From Haberlea rhodopensis (taxonomy: Eukaryota; Streptophyta; Magnoliopsida; Lamiales; Gesneriaceae): a stretch of 64,000 bases of DNA. The notes beneath the pieces were generated by a model. It made no database searches. It saw only the letters and a program-made list of their open reading frames with translations, and was not told the origin of the DNA. The stretch is taken from assembly GCA_907163345.1 (NCBI GenBank), contig CAJQUN010000004.1, positions 9,329,235 through 9,393,234 of the forward strand, read 5' to 3'. Of the stretch, positions 1 to 11,847 are shown one piece after another. A program made the translations under genes and the position numbers. The stretch's first letter is position 1. The number at the start of each line of letters is the position of its first letter.

Positions 1-417
1 AATTTCAACTGAGCTTCCCGATCTATTCAAGATAGATAAGACTCATGTACACTTTAGGTAGACTCGAGTTCGTGTCGCGCTTAATACAAAAAATTGATTA
101 ACCCTCCCACTCAGTTAAAAAAAAGAAGATATTTCAACTCAATAAAAGGTGGGAAGATAAGCCACTTAATAAATTTGAAACTATTATATTTCGAAAGATA
201 AAGTTATTAATAAACCTTAAAAGTCCATAATACCCACGAAATCAAATTCGAATTATTAAATAGTGTAAGTAACCAAAAAAATAAAATAAATAATAACACA
301 AATAATAATTTAGTTTGCAAGTGTTTTCATAAGTAGCATTACCGATATAACTTACCTCCGGTTTTAAATAATTATTAATTAATTAAGGAAAAGAAGTAAC
401 ATAGACAAAAAAAAACC
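1..417. other. AT-rich flank downstream of AS2
   Basis: No coding signal is visible. The stretch is AT-rich and lies immediately 3' of the AS2 stop codon on the minus strand, so its right part probably holds the AS2 3' UTR and polyadenylation region. I see no transposon ends. Confidence 0.5.
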
Positions 418-1011
418 CTAAGACGGCTCCACCGGCGTCCGGCGTCCATCCGCGGCAGTCCCGGCTGCCCTGGTCTGTTGAAAGCCGCCCAACTGTCCAA
501 GACTTGCAGGCATATTCATTGCAAGGAAGCTACTAGCATCATACCCATTAATCACCTGTTGCGGCTGATGATGACTGCTAGGAAAGAACTGGTGGTGGAA
601 GTCCCTCGCTGCCATACCGCTGCCTAGGAGGTTGATCTGCTGATGGTGGTGGATGAAGCCACCATTAAGGTGATTTTGGTACTTGGAGAGCTCGGATTTG
701 GCGCAGCTGAGATCGATTTGAAGTTGACGTAGCTGGTGTTGGAGGAGAGAGATAACGCCGACGCAACCGTAGACGGGGTCGCGCAGCCTCATGTCGGCTT
801 CATAAGCGAGGGAATTAACAGCGTCTTCACGCTGCTGCGGCTGCAGCTCGTTAAGCAATTTTGTGACGTTACTGGCGCCGAAGACCTTGTGCACGTTGGC
901 GAATTTCTGCGGCTGATCCGGCGGAAAGTACGGCGCGAAGACGCACTCCGGTTGGCATTTTCGACGCAGGAATTTGCAGGCGGCACACGGGGAGTTCGAT
1001 GATGAAGCCAT
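418..1011 (-). CDS. AS2: AS2, LOB-domain transcription factor
   Basis: The 197-residue protein is a class I LOB-domain (LBD) factor and matches Arabidopsis ASYMMETRIC LEAVES2 (199 aa) almost residue for residue through the domain. Visible features are the zinc-finger-like C block CX2CX6CX3C (Cys 9, 12, 19, 23), the GAS block starting around FANVHKVFGASN, the DPVYGCVG segment, and the leucine-zipper-like coil ending QLRQLQIDL. The C-terminus also has the AS2-type RAAG..DGRRT..PS ending, which separates it from other LBD proteins. AS2 acts in the nucleus with the MYB protein AS1 to repress class I KNOX genes and abaxial-fate genes in developing leaves. The coding part is a single exon. The ATG at 1009-1011 begins the conserved MASSS N-terminus. 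No lesion is seen. Confidence 0.97.
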   Translation of the reverse strand: MASSSNSPCAACKFLRRKCQPECVFAPYFPPDQPQKFANVHKVFGASNVTKLLNELQPQQREDAVNSLAYEADMRLRDPVYGCVGVISLLQHQLRQLQIDLSCAKSELSKYQNHLNGGFIHHHQQINLLGSGMAARDFHHQFFPSSHHQPQQVINGYDASSFLAMNMPASLGQLGGFQQTRAAGTAADGRRTPVEPS

Positions 1012-1021
1012 TAATAGGAAC

Positions 1022-2834
1022 CTGGTGTATATGTCAACTAAAATGCCATTAGAACGATTTCAAGAAATGAAGATCGTCACAGAAGAAGAAACTAAACTTT
1101 TATGCAAGAACTGGTGTAAAATATGAAAACGTGGATCTTTCTTCTTCTTCTTCTTTTTTTTTCTTTTTTTTTTCTTGACTTTTTGTATGTATATATTACT
1201 TCTGCATGACCACACAAGATAGAATTTCGAGAAAAGACAAGTTATCAAAATATTCTTGAAAACCTAGTATTTTCTTTCCCAAAAAGCATAAAATTCTTTA
1301 AACGCACAGCCACAATAGTAGTTTCCGAGTATGTCAAAAAGAAATTAAATAGGTAATAATCTTGAAGATGCCTTTGACACATAAAATTAGACAACCAAAT
1401 CATTGACAGCTTTAAAGAACCGATCCATAAAGTTGATTGAGTTAACATAGATCAATACTACAGAGAAAGGTATTTCATGACCAAATCTGGGAAATGAATG
1501 TTTTCTATACCTACCGTTTATAAGTCTACGCGTAGGATCTGTCAAATCTATAATGTTCTTCTTCTTGGTGAAGGCTGATGATTGTGAAATCTTCAACTTT
1601 GGGCTGTGTCAAAAATAACAAAGATGTATAAACAGGTGTCAATAATTTCAAGATGTAGCATAATGGACTAGGATATATGATTTTGGGAACAAATCAAGGT
1701 CCATATCTAGCTCTCTACTTCCAAACCAGAACCGTATACAAGTTCTCTAACACTATTTTTATACAGAAACAGAACGAGAGTATTAGAAGTTTAAATTTGC
1801 AACGTGCAAACCCCTTTTCACTCTTCTATAATTTATGCATCATTACATTTTATTCAAGAAATTGAGGTATAAAGTTAAATTAGTTCACTTTTAATTTTAG
1901 AATTGGATCTCGTGACAGTGAATGTTTCTACGTAAATCGTTCTTGGAATTTCCTTCTTGCATGTTAATTAGTGACAAATTGCTAGAAAATGTGGAGAGAG
2001 AGAGTGAGAGGAGAGACTATAATTACCTCACTTACCTGTGAAAATGAGATTTTTTAGAGAAGCCAGAAGTTTCCACCATCGGGATTTTATATTAACACGA
2101 GAAATAAGAACAAATTCAAATAAATTAAATGGATAAAAATTAAATAAATTGAAACTATTTAATTACCTGAAAACACTCGAAGGATACATACATATATATG
2201 ATAAACTAAATCAAGAAAATGGTATATACCTAGACAGAAAATGTCCCCGTAATTCTGTTCCTACCCTCGTTGAAAATTTAAGGCGCCTCGATTTCTGCAG
2301 TCAATCTTATTCTTCCCTTGTACAGTGCCCACTTTGGGTGGCGTGTAGTTTGACAAATAGATGAAAACAAGTATAATTTGGATCTTGCCTCTTAATTCCC
2401 AAGCTCGTTTGATGAACCCTCTCCTGTCAATTTTTCCTTATAATATAAATTCTTTTCGAACGAATTAAAGGGTTTTTATCCTTCGAACAGATTTTTTCGG
2501 TATTTTCAAGGATCATGCAAAAGGGTTTTCTTTTAGAAGCAATCTTTTCGCTTACTTGAGTGCATATACGAAGAAACGAAAAAGTGCATATAAAGATGGT
2601 GGAAAGAAGGCAGCGCGCAAGAAAAGGAAGACCCTTATTTCACGAAGAGAGCTAGAGATCATAAAGCATACATATAGATATAGATAGATATATATATATA
2701 TATATAGAATCAAGTGTATATCATGTGTGAAAATAGGTGAAGGAAAGTCCCCCAAGACCAGAGGCTATGGAAACGGGGAGAAAGCAAAACTAGCGCAGCT
2801 AGATATTAGAAAAGGCAAAGTTAAGCTCACTCAC
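1022..2834 (-). other. AS2: probable AS2 5' UTR intron
   Basis: On the minus strand a consensus donor (CT then GTGAGT, boundary at 2834/2835) and an acceptor (CACCAG then GTTCC, boundary at 1021/1022) frame this interval, and the acceptor lies 10 bases before the AS2 ATG. Arabidopsis AS2 is known to have an intron in its 5' UTR, so this is a likely leader intron of about 1.8 kb. The interval has no credible coding region. It holds a CTT/T-rich tract (1138-1171) and a short TA run (about 2687-2706). The call is inferred from splice consensus and homology only. Confidence 0.55.
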
Positions 2835-2970
2835 AGTGGTGGTGTGGGGTGTGTGTGTGTGTCTTGTTCCTGATTTCTACTCTCATTGAAGAAAGAAGCA
2901 ACAAGCATTTGAAGTGACTTTATTGTTATTATGCAGTGAGGGGTTGGGGGTGGGGACTGAGTATATAGGT
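2835..2970 (-). promoter_or_regulatory. AS2: candidate AS2 core promoter and leader exon
   Basis: Reading the minus strand, a TATA-like CTATATAC lies at about 2961-2969. It is followed by a CA-rich leader (including a CACACACAC run at about 2850-2860) that ends at the splice donor at 2834/2835. Transcription would start near 2930. This placement is inferred from motif spacing and the intron model. Confidence 0.4.
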
Positions 2971-3795
2971 ATAATCACTATGACTATCTTACAATCTCAG
3001 AGTGCAGAGATTTGAGATTGAGTTGTCTACTGTCGTGACATGACCTTTCCTCTTCATTTTTCTTCATTATTATTTTTGTTATAAGCCTTTAGGGTTTGGG
3101 TAGATGATAGACGATTTATGTAAAAAAAATGTATGGACTTGATGTTGGTCACGCGATCTATGTATAAAAATATTTAATCATGGTTTATCAAATCATGTTG
3201 TGTTAGTGTATGGATCGAGACCACACCCGCAAGAATTTCCTGTGATGTATGTGTCCTAAACCTAAAAAAAATAGTAATTACATATACATGAGGATGCCAT
3301 ATTTTTTTTTAAAAAAATAATCTTTAAATTTTTCCCATTGAAATATATGATAGGGGGGATTTAACTTTCAAGATACAAATTTAATTCTAGAAATATTATG
3401 TATAAGATTTAATTTTTTTATATTTAAAAAATACAATCATTTTCTCTTCATGATGGATCCAATAGAGTTTAGTTTTATGTATCTATTAACAAAAAAAGAA
3501 AAACCTGGCCTAATTCCATTTGGAATATTGATGGCTTTGTGGTGGTTTTTGTAGGTCAAATTAGGTTATTCAGGTATGGTTAATTAGGGTATTCAGGTAC
3601 ATAGTGTGCATTTAATTCATAAATTGAATGTTGTTTGAACTACTTTGGTTCAAATTATTTGTCTGTTACATGCATTCATAGCCTGTCACATTTTGCTGAC
3701 ATATGGCGGAAAATGCTTAAAATACATCAAGATCGGAAATTATCATAGAAACGCAAAACTTTTTAATTTTACTCTTTTTTTGGACGAAAATGATC
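2971..3795. other. AS2: AS2 upstream region, no gene seen
   Basis: AT-rich spacer between the candidate AS2 core promoter and a LINE fragment. No convincing ORF or transposon end is visible. In Arabidopsis the AS2 upstream region carries KANADI-binding sites that restrict expression to the adaxial side. I do not claim a specific site here. Confidence 0.35.
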
Positions 3796-4420
3796 TTAAT
3801 AAGCAGGGAGGCAAAAAGAGTTTGAGTCATTACAGTCCTTACAAAAACAAGAACTAAAAATAACATTTGAATCAGAAAAACAGTCCAAAATAACAGTATT
3901 CGGTAGAAAGCCTTTCCAATGTATTGAAGGAACCCACTTGGAAAGATTATAAGCAGCTTTATTGTCCAAACGTGGTATTTTCCTGATCTTCCATTGACTG
4001 TGGGACTTCAGAATGATATGCATATCAGTAATGAAATCTGAAGCAGACCAGCAACTCGGTTGAGTTGTAGAACAACGTCTAAGCAATCACTTTCAAAAAT
4101 AATATTTTCCACTTTAGCCGAAAGAAAGAGGAGAAACGCAAATGAAGACTTGCAATCTCCGCAGAAGAAACATCGAAGGTGAGAAGTGAATCCGTCTGGG
4201 CTAAAATAACAGATCCGCAGTGGTTACGGGCGATCACAACAATGGTGGCATCACCATCAATGAAAGAAGCATCGACATTGACTTTGATCCAAGATTTAGG
4301 GGGTGGGGACCAAGAATAGCTAAGAGGATGAGATTTTTGAATAACTACTTTTACAGATTGTGCATGAAGGTGGTCGGAAGTTTGATTGCGGGCCAAGGAG
4401 CAAATCGGGATCTTATTCAT
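3796..4420 (-). pseudogene. LINE-associated RNase H fragment, frameshifted
   Basis: Two minus-strand reading frames together resemble the plant non-LTR retrotransposon RNase H domain (RVT_3 type). The first (from 4420 down to 4079) has the typical entry WIKVNVDASF and the NHCGSVILAQT region, with SSAEIASL after it. The second (from 4086 down) carries the later part, ending around RKIPRLDNKAAYNLSKW. The frame changes near 4080. No reverse transcriptase domain is present, so this is a 3'-terminal relic of a LINE upstream of AS2 and not a host gene. Confidence 0.7.
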
Positions 4421-5869
4421 ATTAATATTGTGACGATCCTGACTTAATTACAATTTTGGAAGCGAAAAGATAAGTCGTTTTTCGTGATAATTCCTGATCA
4501 TAGATCTCTTTAAATTATAAAACTTGTGAGAGGAAATAATGTATAAATGAATTTAGATCTTCCATTTCTATTTTTTTTCTTCCTCTAAAAGTTGTGTGAA
4601 GAATTTCATACTTAAGTTTATGTAGAATAGATAATTGGACTGTGTTAAACAGAAGCGGAGCTCTCGATCAGATGAGTAGCCGACGTAATGTGTGAAAATA
4701 AAACTAAGTTATTACACTATCAAAACACCAACTTTATAACTTTGTGAACGACAACATCGTTTGGTACACTTGATGAATGTGACACAAATCATAATTTTTA
4801 ACTGCTTATCAATCACTAATCTCATCTCATCCATAATACCGACACGGTTATTATATCCTGATTCTTGACATTTCTTAGTCCTCACTCTTTCGAGCTCCAG
4901 CCTAATTTTAACTTAACGTACTTTAAGTGGAATAAAAGCTTCATCTTGCCCTCTTCCATCCAAGAGCATAGTACCTAAAAATTCTACTTATAAATGAATT
5001 ACAACAGTGGTTATGCTTTTAATTGAGCTTAAAACATACATATTAATAAATCAGTCCCACGCTCATTTGGAATAAAATCATATATAATGGGAATTATTAG
5101 GATATATAAGAATCAAGACTTTGGGTACTATTAGATATGTATATATTTGATAAATACGGAAATTAAAATGGATGAAGATGTTAATATTGATATAATAACT
5201 TAAAAAATTCACCATTGTGCTGGGGCAAAAAATATTTAAAAAATGGGAAAATATTTTAGGGGATAAAATAAAATTTTAAGGGATAACTGCAGTTTTTGGA
5301 GGAATGAAATTTTAGGGTACAAACAAAAAAAAAAAATTAGGGAGGGCACTTGCCATCTTTGCCTTCACGTGCATCCGCCCCTGGTTAGGATAACTGGTGA
5401 ATATTTATACTTTGTGAAGCGCAAAGAAATTGAATGCAATTAGATTAATTGTACTGATATTGAAAGAAAGTTGGAAGAAGAACCATGTTAATTGCTATTT
5501 ATATATAATTTAAGGATCAACTAAACAGTGTATCAGTAAAAATTTGTTGAGGAAAATATTTTTAAACTTGGGATAAAAGTGGGTTCAATATTTTGCTTTT
5601 TCTTTTTTGTTTTTTAAAAAAGAAAGAAAAGATAATCCAAGGGCGTTGAATTCTCTTTTTGGAAGGGAGGCTGGGCTTTGCGATAGTTGTAGGGGGCTTA
5701 ATGAAGGTCAACATGAAACATCTAAAGCCCAACCAAACTAACACTCCTATCATATATATACAAAGAAAATCGTCTTTTATCATGAAAAAATCATTTAATT
5801 ATATAGATATTAAACATAATTTAAACTTGATTCACTTTTGATTCTCAAGAATACCATACGTGCGTGATG

Positions 5870-5872
<3 letters not shown>
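4421..5872. other. intergenic, no gene seen
   Basis: AT-rich spacer. Short open frames (for example around 5562-5841) lack any recognisable motif, and I treat them as chance. Confidence 0.4.

Positions 5873-5918
<46 letters not shown>
5873..5918. repeat. (AT)n microsatellite
   Basis: An uninterrupted AT dinucleotide run of about 46 bases. Confidence 0.95.
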
Positions 5919-5921
<3 letters not shown>

Positions 5922-6319
5922 GACATATTAAAAGATACCAATCTCATATTCTCTCAACATAAAGTATAAGCAGATATCACATTAGGGTTACATCAATTAT
6001 ACTATTTATGGACACTATATAAAACTTTTTACTAGCAGATCAAGAAGTGATTTCACTGTCTGAAATATGCCCACATTTCTTCATTTTATTTTGGCATGAA
6101 GATTCTGCACATGCAATGAATATTCTTTTTTCTGACTGCTTGATCCCTCGAGAGACTAATAGCATCTGAGAGTATCCTAAATCAATACCAATATACAATG
6201 ATGAAAAAGAACCGAAACAAATTGTATATTTTGGAGAGTGATGCAGATGATTCTTTTCTTGGATTCATATATCTTCTTATGATTCATAATTCATATATGT
6301 TGACAATTGTCCCATAGGC

Positions 6320-6490
6320 TTCTCATGGCTACCCAGTCCGCATGCTCACCGTCATCCGCGTTATCAGTCAACATGTTTGACTTATATGATGTCACACGTT
6401 AGGGGTGTTGAAAATTGTATGCTAACTTTTATAAGATACATGAGTTACTCCGCTCATTGCCAATTGGTTTAAGTTGGAACCACATATATT
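6320..6490 (-). repeat. dispersed repeat related to the GDSL intron 4 repeats
   Basis: Read on the minus strand this segment contains GGCAATGAGCGGAGTAACTC, then CATGTATCTTATAA, and (elsewhere) a GTGAGCATGCGGA stretch. The same words recur in the same relative order inside intron 4 of the GDSL gene (21565-21880). It is a copy of an unnamed dispersed element just 3' of LUT5. The boundaries are approximate. Confidence 0.6.
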
Positions 6491-6599
6491 CTTAACACTA
6501 TATTGGACGAAACTATTGCTCCTAAAATCGTTTAACTTTTGGGGATCTTATAAATCGAGAGGACCACGAAAACATGAAGTAAGTTTTGTCTTGCTCACC

Positions 6600-9500
6600 T
6601 TATACTGTCATATCTGGGACGTTTAGTGATGAGGAACCGAGATTCACATTTGGAATATTCAGTGTTGGGATAATGGGAGCTCTTCTTCTTGGTGTAACTG
6701 TCATCTTCAAGCCTTCTGTTGTATGAATTGTTGCTCCTGTGGTCATTTTAACCTGCAAAGCAGTATATATGACGCATAGACGGCGATATTTTTTATGCAT
6801 TTATGTGTTACGATCGAAATGTGTGACTCACAGGAGGTGCTCCGAGGGCCATTTGGAAGTCAAATCTACGAACAAGCATGGCCACAGCTACTACAGTCTG
6901 TGAATCAGTAGATAGATTAAATCTAATCATTTTACGACATGTTATGAGATGGATACATCAGCAATAGATCAATTTAGAATAAATGACCTCAAATGAAGCA
7001 AACATGTCTCCGATACATTTTCTTGGTCCTCCCCCAAAGGGTAAGTAGCTGCAAAAGCAAAATTAGCAGCATTTAAACGTTCTTGTTTATACAACAGTCG
7101 TGACATGAAAAGGAATTCCCACAAGACTCCGTATGTTTCATTTCCAAACAGGTATCTAATAATCTCTCACCATTTTCGTAACTTCAAATTTTAATTTGCT
7201 TTTGTATTATGGGTGTTTTTGTACTTCAGCCTTCGTTACTTCTTGGTAAAAGGAAACTGAACAAAAACAATGAAAAATAAGTAAATAAAGTTATAGAACA
7301 ACCAGTCGATGAGGCTCAGAATTCCAAACCTGAAATTTTGATTCGTCTCATTGGGATTAGGACCATCTAAGGGCCATCTTTCAGGATTGAACTTGTCAGC
7401 GTCTTCCCAATGATTGGGGCAATGGTGCAAATTCCAAACAGAAATAAAAATATCTTCTCCACTGCAAGAACCAAAATCACATACATGAGAAGGAAGCAAT
7501 GTCACAAAATCGAGATTCAGAGGGAAAGAAATCAACCTTTTAATTGGGTACCCTCCTAGTACATCATCTTGAAGAGAGCGACGAATCAGAACAGGTGGCT
7601 GAGGATAGAGTCTTAAGGACTGTAAAATCAGGGATATGAAGCAATATTTAAATGTAAAGATGCTAAAATTCAAAACTAACGGAAGATATTTAGCAAAGGC
7701 ATTTCCTCACTTCATTAATGACTCGCGTAGCATATTTAAGATTCTTCATGTCTTCCATGGCCGGGAATCGATCGCCCAAAACTGAATCAACCTAGGCACC
7801 GGTTTCATATACAATGCATCACTACAGTTATCACAAGCAAGTGAGGTATGTCGAGGCAAGATGTTTTGACTCACCTCATTTTGAAGCTTGGCAACAACAC
7901 TAGGTTCCTGCAGGTAATAAGAACACAAATGGGATTAAATGTTCCATATATTATGTCCATGGAATGGATTTAAATGTCCAGATCACTACCTTGGAAAGAA
8001 GATAAAATGTCCACGTTAGTACTGCGGCAGATGTTTCATGTCCGGCTATCAGCAATGTCATTAGATCATCACGGAGTTGTTTGCTCGAGACCTACAAATG
8101 AGAGCATGAGAACCTCGCCATCAAATTCATTTATCAATATATACGTCCTAGTAACAGATTGGTTCGCATACATCATCCCCTGATGCTAATAGGAAATGAA
8201 GAATGCTAGGATCTTGTTCATTCATGTATTCCTCGTGAAACAATAACTCTTCTTCGTCTACTATCCTCTGCAAATCCAAGAAATCAAAACAAAGTAAACT
8301 TCCACGCAAAAAAATTATTTACGATACACAGAATAAGAGAGGCGAGAAAGTGGTGCTACTCAATGATAGTACAGGGAAATGATAAAGACTAGTAAAAAAA
8401 TTAAGCAAGCATACTATATGACATATGCTAATTGTACCTTGCATATAGCAATCAGATCATCAAGCGTATCATTGATCAGCTTCAGAGCTGCATTGACCTG
8501 CTTAAGCTTTGGTGAAATATCTTTCCATATGGGAATCTCCCAAAATGGAATGGGTGCAACGCTTCGATCTTCTGCTTCTCGCAATACAGTGTATACAGCC
8601 TGCTCTCGGTAAGATGCCATGTGTTCAAGTGATGTCATAACAAGCACTTGGAAGAAATCATACAAAGAAAAAGCCAATACCTTAACTATTCCGGTGTCAA
8701 TTTCTAAAGAATCAAAATCATAGTTAAACACAGCTTTCCCTATGATGTCTAATGTCAAATGGGAGAAAAGGGACTCCATCTCCACATCCTCACCATCAGA
8801 TGCAGCAGCATCGAGCTTTTTGCAGAGTCTATCTGTGGCTGATCCAAACAGCATAAACATTGCTGCTACGAACTAAATTTAGCATTAAGAAGTAATATCA
8901 GAGAAAAAAATATAAAAAGCAACATTCATAAGAGAAGAAAACCAGTATATTTCAGTTTGAGTATATAAAATATAAAGAGCAATATTCATAAGAAAAGAAA
9001 ACCAATTATGTATTTCAGTTTGAGCATTTCTATCTCGCGAATATATACTAAAACTCACCCAAAAGTGGAAGAGAAATAAATATGAAGTTTTACAGCCATT
9101 CCGGTACTACCTTCTGATGCAATGCTGGAACTATAGCCCGTCTCCTGACACGCCACAATTCCCCATCAGCAGGTATAAGCCCTTTCCCCATCACAAAATC
9201 AAGAATTTCAGCTAAAATACCCTGGTAACAAAATCGAAAATGGCCTGATCATGAGCGCATAATAGGAAAGGAAGAAAATGCAATTTTACACTGCTACCTT
9301 TGAATAACCTTTTGGATTGTCTTTCAAAATATGTTTAGCAATCGCAGGATCCGACACTATTAAAAATGACTGCAATGTAAGCCTCAAAACGATTACTCAC
9401 TGAAAATATATTTTTCCAAGAGAAGGCATTAAGGAAAAAAAAAAGCACACCTTCGGACCGAATCTTAGCCGAAAAATTCCACCATAAGTTAAGTAAAGCT

Positions 9501-10120
9501 CATATAAAGGAATGAAGAAGGCTTCACTTCTAATGGCAGAAATTGATCCTTTTGCCTCTGGGATTCTTTGAAAATCCAAAGAACCTCCCGTCAAATTGAA
9601 TATGAATTCAAGCAACTCTTCGGGCACGCCAAATTTCAACAACCCGTATTTTATTTGCGATCGAAAGCTACCATTGACAAACAAATACACACAAATGCAC
9701 AGTCAAGCTTGCTTTTTTAGCTTCAAAATAAAGCACAGGTACAACTCTGATACCTAGCCTTCTTGACTGTAAATTCATCGGAGGATATTCGAGTCGAGAG
9801 CTCGGCCCGGCGCTTCTCTTCTAAAAACCTATCCACTTCCTTTACTGCGTTTTTTTGGAGATCATCGCCATCACTCCCACTGGAACCTCTTTCGTTACTC
9901 GAGTACGAGCAGCTAATCAACCAATTACTCCCTGAACACGCTATTAACCAAACAATTACTCAAGAAAAAATTAAACTCCCAGATTAAACATGGTGCAATG
10001 CGAACTGTACTCACCAACGTTTTGCCTCAGATTAACTATGCGTTTGAGTCTGCTCCTGTGGGATTTAGTGTGGACGACGATTTGGGGGGAGAACTGAGGA
10101 AAAGAAAGGCTGGTTGTCAT
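6600..10120 (-). CDS. CYP97A3: CYP97A3/LUT5 carotenoid beta-ring hydroxylase, 16 exons
   Basis: Exons in gene order: 10015-10120, 9754-9931, 9451-9667, 9298-9369, 9111-9221, 8681-8872, 8438-8599, 8172-8267, 7990-8091, 7875-7907, 7711-7791, 7537-7619, 7330-7461, 6988-7048, 6832-6897, 6600-6752. They join in phase to 1845 nt (614 aa; Arabidopsis LUT5 is 595 aa). Visible P450 landmarks are the I-helix AGHET (about residues 394-398), the ExxR at E450-R453, PERW, and the heme loop FGGGPRKCIG with ligand Cys near 533. The Ser-rich N-terminus fits a chloroplast transit peptide. CYP97A3 hydroxylates the beta ring of alpha-carotene on the way to lutein, in plastids. The segment EEKRRAELS and the tail KMTTGATIHTTEGL mark the A subfamily and not CYP97B or C. 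Intron 14 has a weak donor (GTCATT). The join at 7461/7537 gives K-S where Arabidopsis has K-R. The gene appears intact. Confidence 0.95.
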
Positions 10121-11525
10121 TGTTTTCTGGAGAGAGAGTGTGGGTAGAAATAAGGCTTTTATCCCAACTAAGTGGGCAGGTTAAACGAAGAAGAATTTGG
10201 TGTCCACCGGTTTGATGGACGAGACATGTAATGTAAAAAAGTATAAAAATTATGAAATAATTATTAAAATAATATATAATAAGTTATATAATGTTTGATT
10301 GGAGGATAAGATGGTTGATAATGATTATTCTTTAATATAATGACTAAAATATCCTAAATATTATTGATGTGATTCGTTATCTCTCGTGTTCGGTAGAACT
10401 AAGTGTTTGTGAAAAATAAACAAAACATACCACAATTTTTACGTGAAAAACTCTCAAGAATGAAGGAAAAATCACGGTACCTTGTCCAGTATAAATTATT
10501 TACTATAAAAATGGACTTGTTACAGGAATTGGACACGGAATACGAACAACAAACTTTTAAACGAGAAAATTAGAAAATATGGGAAAAGACCGAACATACT
10601 TGATATGTTCTCTTCGGAATCTTTTCTTGCCTCAAAAGTCCAACATTTAACAATGGGACCACATGTGTGTATTTATAGGACTGATCTCGGTGGTTAACGC
10701 GGAAAATTCAAAACACAACCTCATCTGATCGTGGCCTTATTGGGGCAAGCGTGTCCGAGAAATCCGCGCTCCATTATTGCACCTTTATCTCTGCCGATTA
10801 ATTTGTTGGTTACGCTCAGATCTTCCGCTATTCTTTGACCAGTATATTATTATTATTACATAATTATAATATGATTATAATAATATATATAATAATATTA
10901 ATAATATATATATAATAAAATAATAATAATAATAATGAAATAAACAATACAAATATAATAATAAAATTGTAGGAAATAAGTTACGAAAATTCCAAATTTT
11001 GAGATAGTGAAAAATGTGAGAAGATGTATTTATTTTATTTTGTTGTAAAATGGGATTAAAATGTGATAAATATGGTTGGATATTTTTTGTAAAAAATCGA
11101 AAAAACATGGAACTTTCCATATCAATTACCCAAACGTGCCCTAAATGTTTTTATCCATAAGAATATCTTTTTTACTCCCCTTAAACTCTAATTCTTTGCG
11201 TATAATTTTGAGTCATATCTTTTTCGATCGTCTTCTCGCTCTCGTAAAAATAGTCGAAATCCATGTACTTCATGTGACGCATGGGTATATTGATGGCCTA
11301 TATCGTACGTGACGAAACCAACGTAAGCTACTTTCTTGCATATTCTCTTATATACAAGCTACATCTACTTCAGCTTAATTAATTTAGAGATATTATTAAT
11401 TATCGAATATTAAATTAATAATGTTGGGTTAAGTTGGACCGGATAAAAATATTATTTTCGAGATATTATTAATTTATCAAGTATGAATTTATGTCGTTTT
11501 TTCTGTAAATATGGGTGTACAATAA
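10121..11525. other. AT-rich LUT5 upstream region with transposon remnants
   Basis: No host gene is seen. 10121-10250 would hold the LUT5 promoter. 10380-10840 looks like part of an LTR or other repeat (a plus-strand TATTTATAGG box near 10670). 10845-10945 is TTA/TAA low-complexity sequence. The end near 11110-11145 reads, on the minus strand, GGGCACGTTTGGGTAATTGA, a style typical of hAT-like MITE ends, and a diverged partner may lie near 10283. Exact limits cannot be set. Confidence 0.35.
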
Positions 11526-11526
11526 G

Positions 11527-11847
11527 TAGGTGTTTGCAATTGCTTATGAAAACTGCTTATCTGCTTTTCAGATTAAAAAAAGCAGCTTTTGAGTGTTTTA
11601 TTTGTTTGCTTCTGCTATTGCTTCTCTAAAAATAAGCAGAAAAAAGCAGAAGCAGAGAAGCAGGTCATGCCATGCTTTTGACTGCTTTAAGTTGTTTTGT
11701 GGCAATTTCGTAATTAATTTAAGTTTATTAAGCTGCCTTTTTATTTAAATAACAAACACTCAATGCTTTTGCTTAAAATCAACTTTTTCCAACTGTAACA
11801 AAAGCAAAATAGAAGTGTTTTGAATAAGCAATCGCAAACACACCCTA
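11527..11847. mobile_element. MITE with AGGGTGTGTTTG-type ends (hAT-like)
   Basis: The left end (GGTGTTTGCAATTGCTTAT) is matched as an inverted repeat at the right end, which on the minus strand reads AGGGTGTGTTTGCGATTGCT and continues TATTC. The interior is rich in AAGCAG/CTGCTT words and has no coding capacity. The size (about 320 bp) and terminus style fit a non-autonomous hAT element. I could not define a clean target duplication. Confidence 0.7.

Noticed and set aside
789..1002. Open frames on both strands inside AS2
   Set aside because: Shadows of the AS2 coding sequence in other frames. They have no homology.
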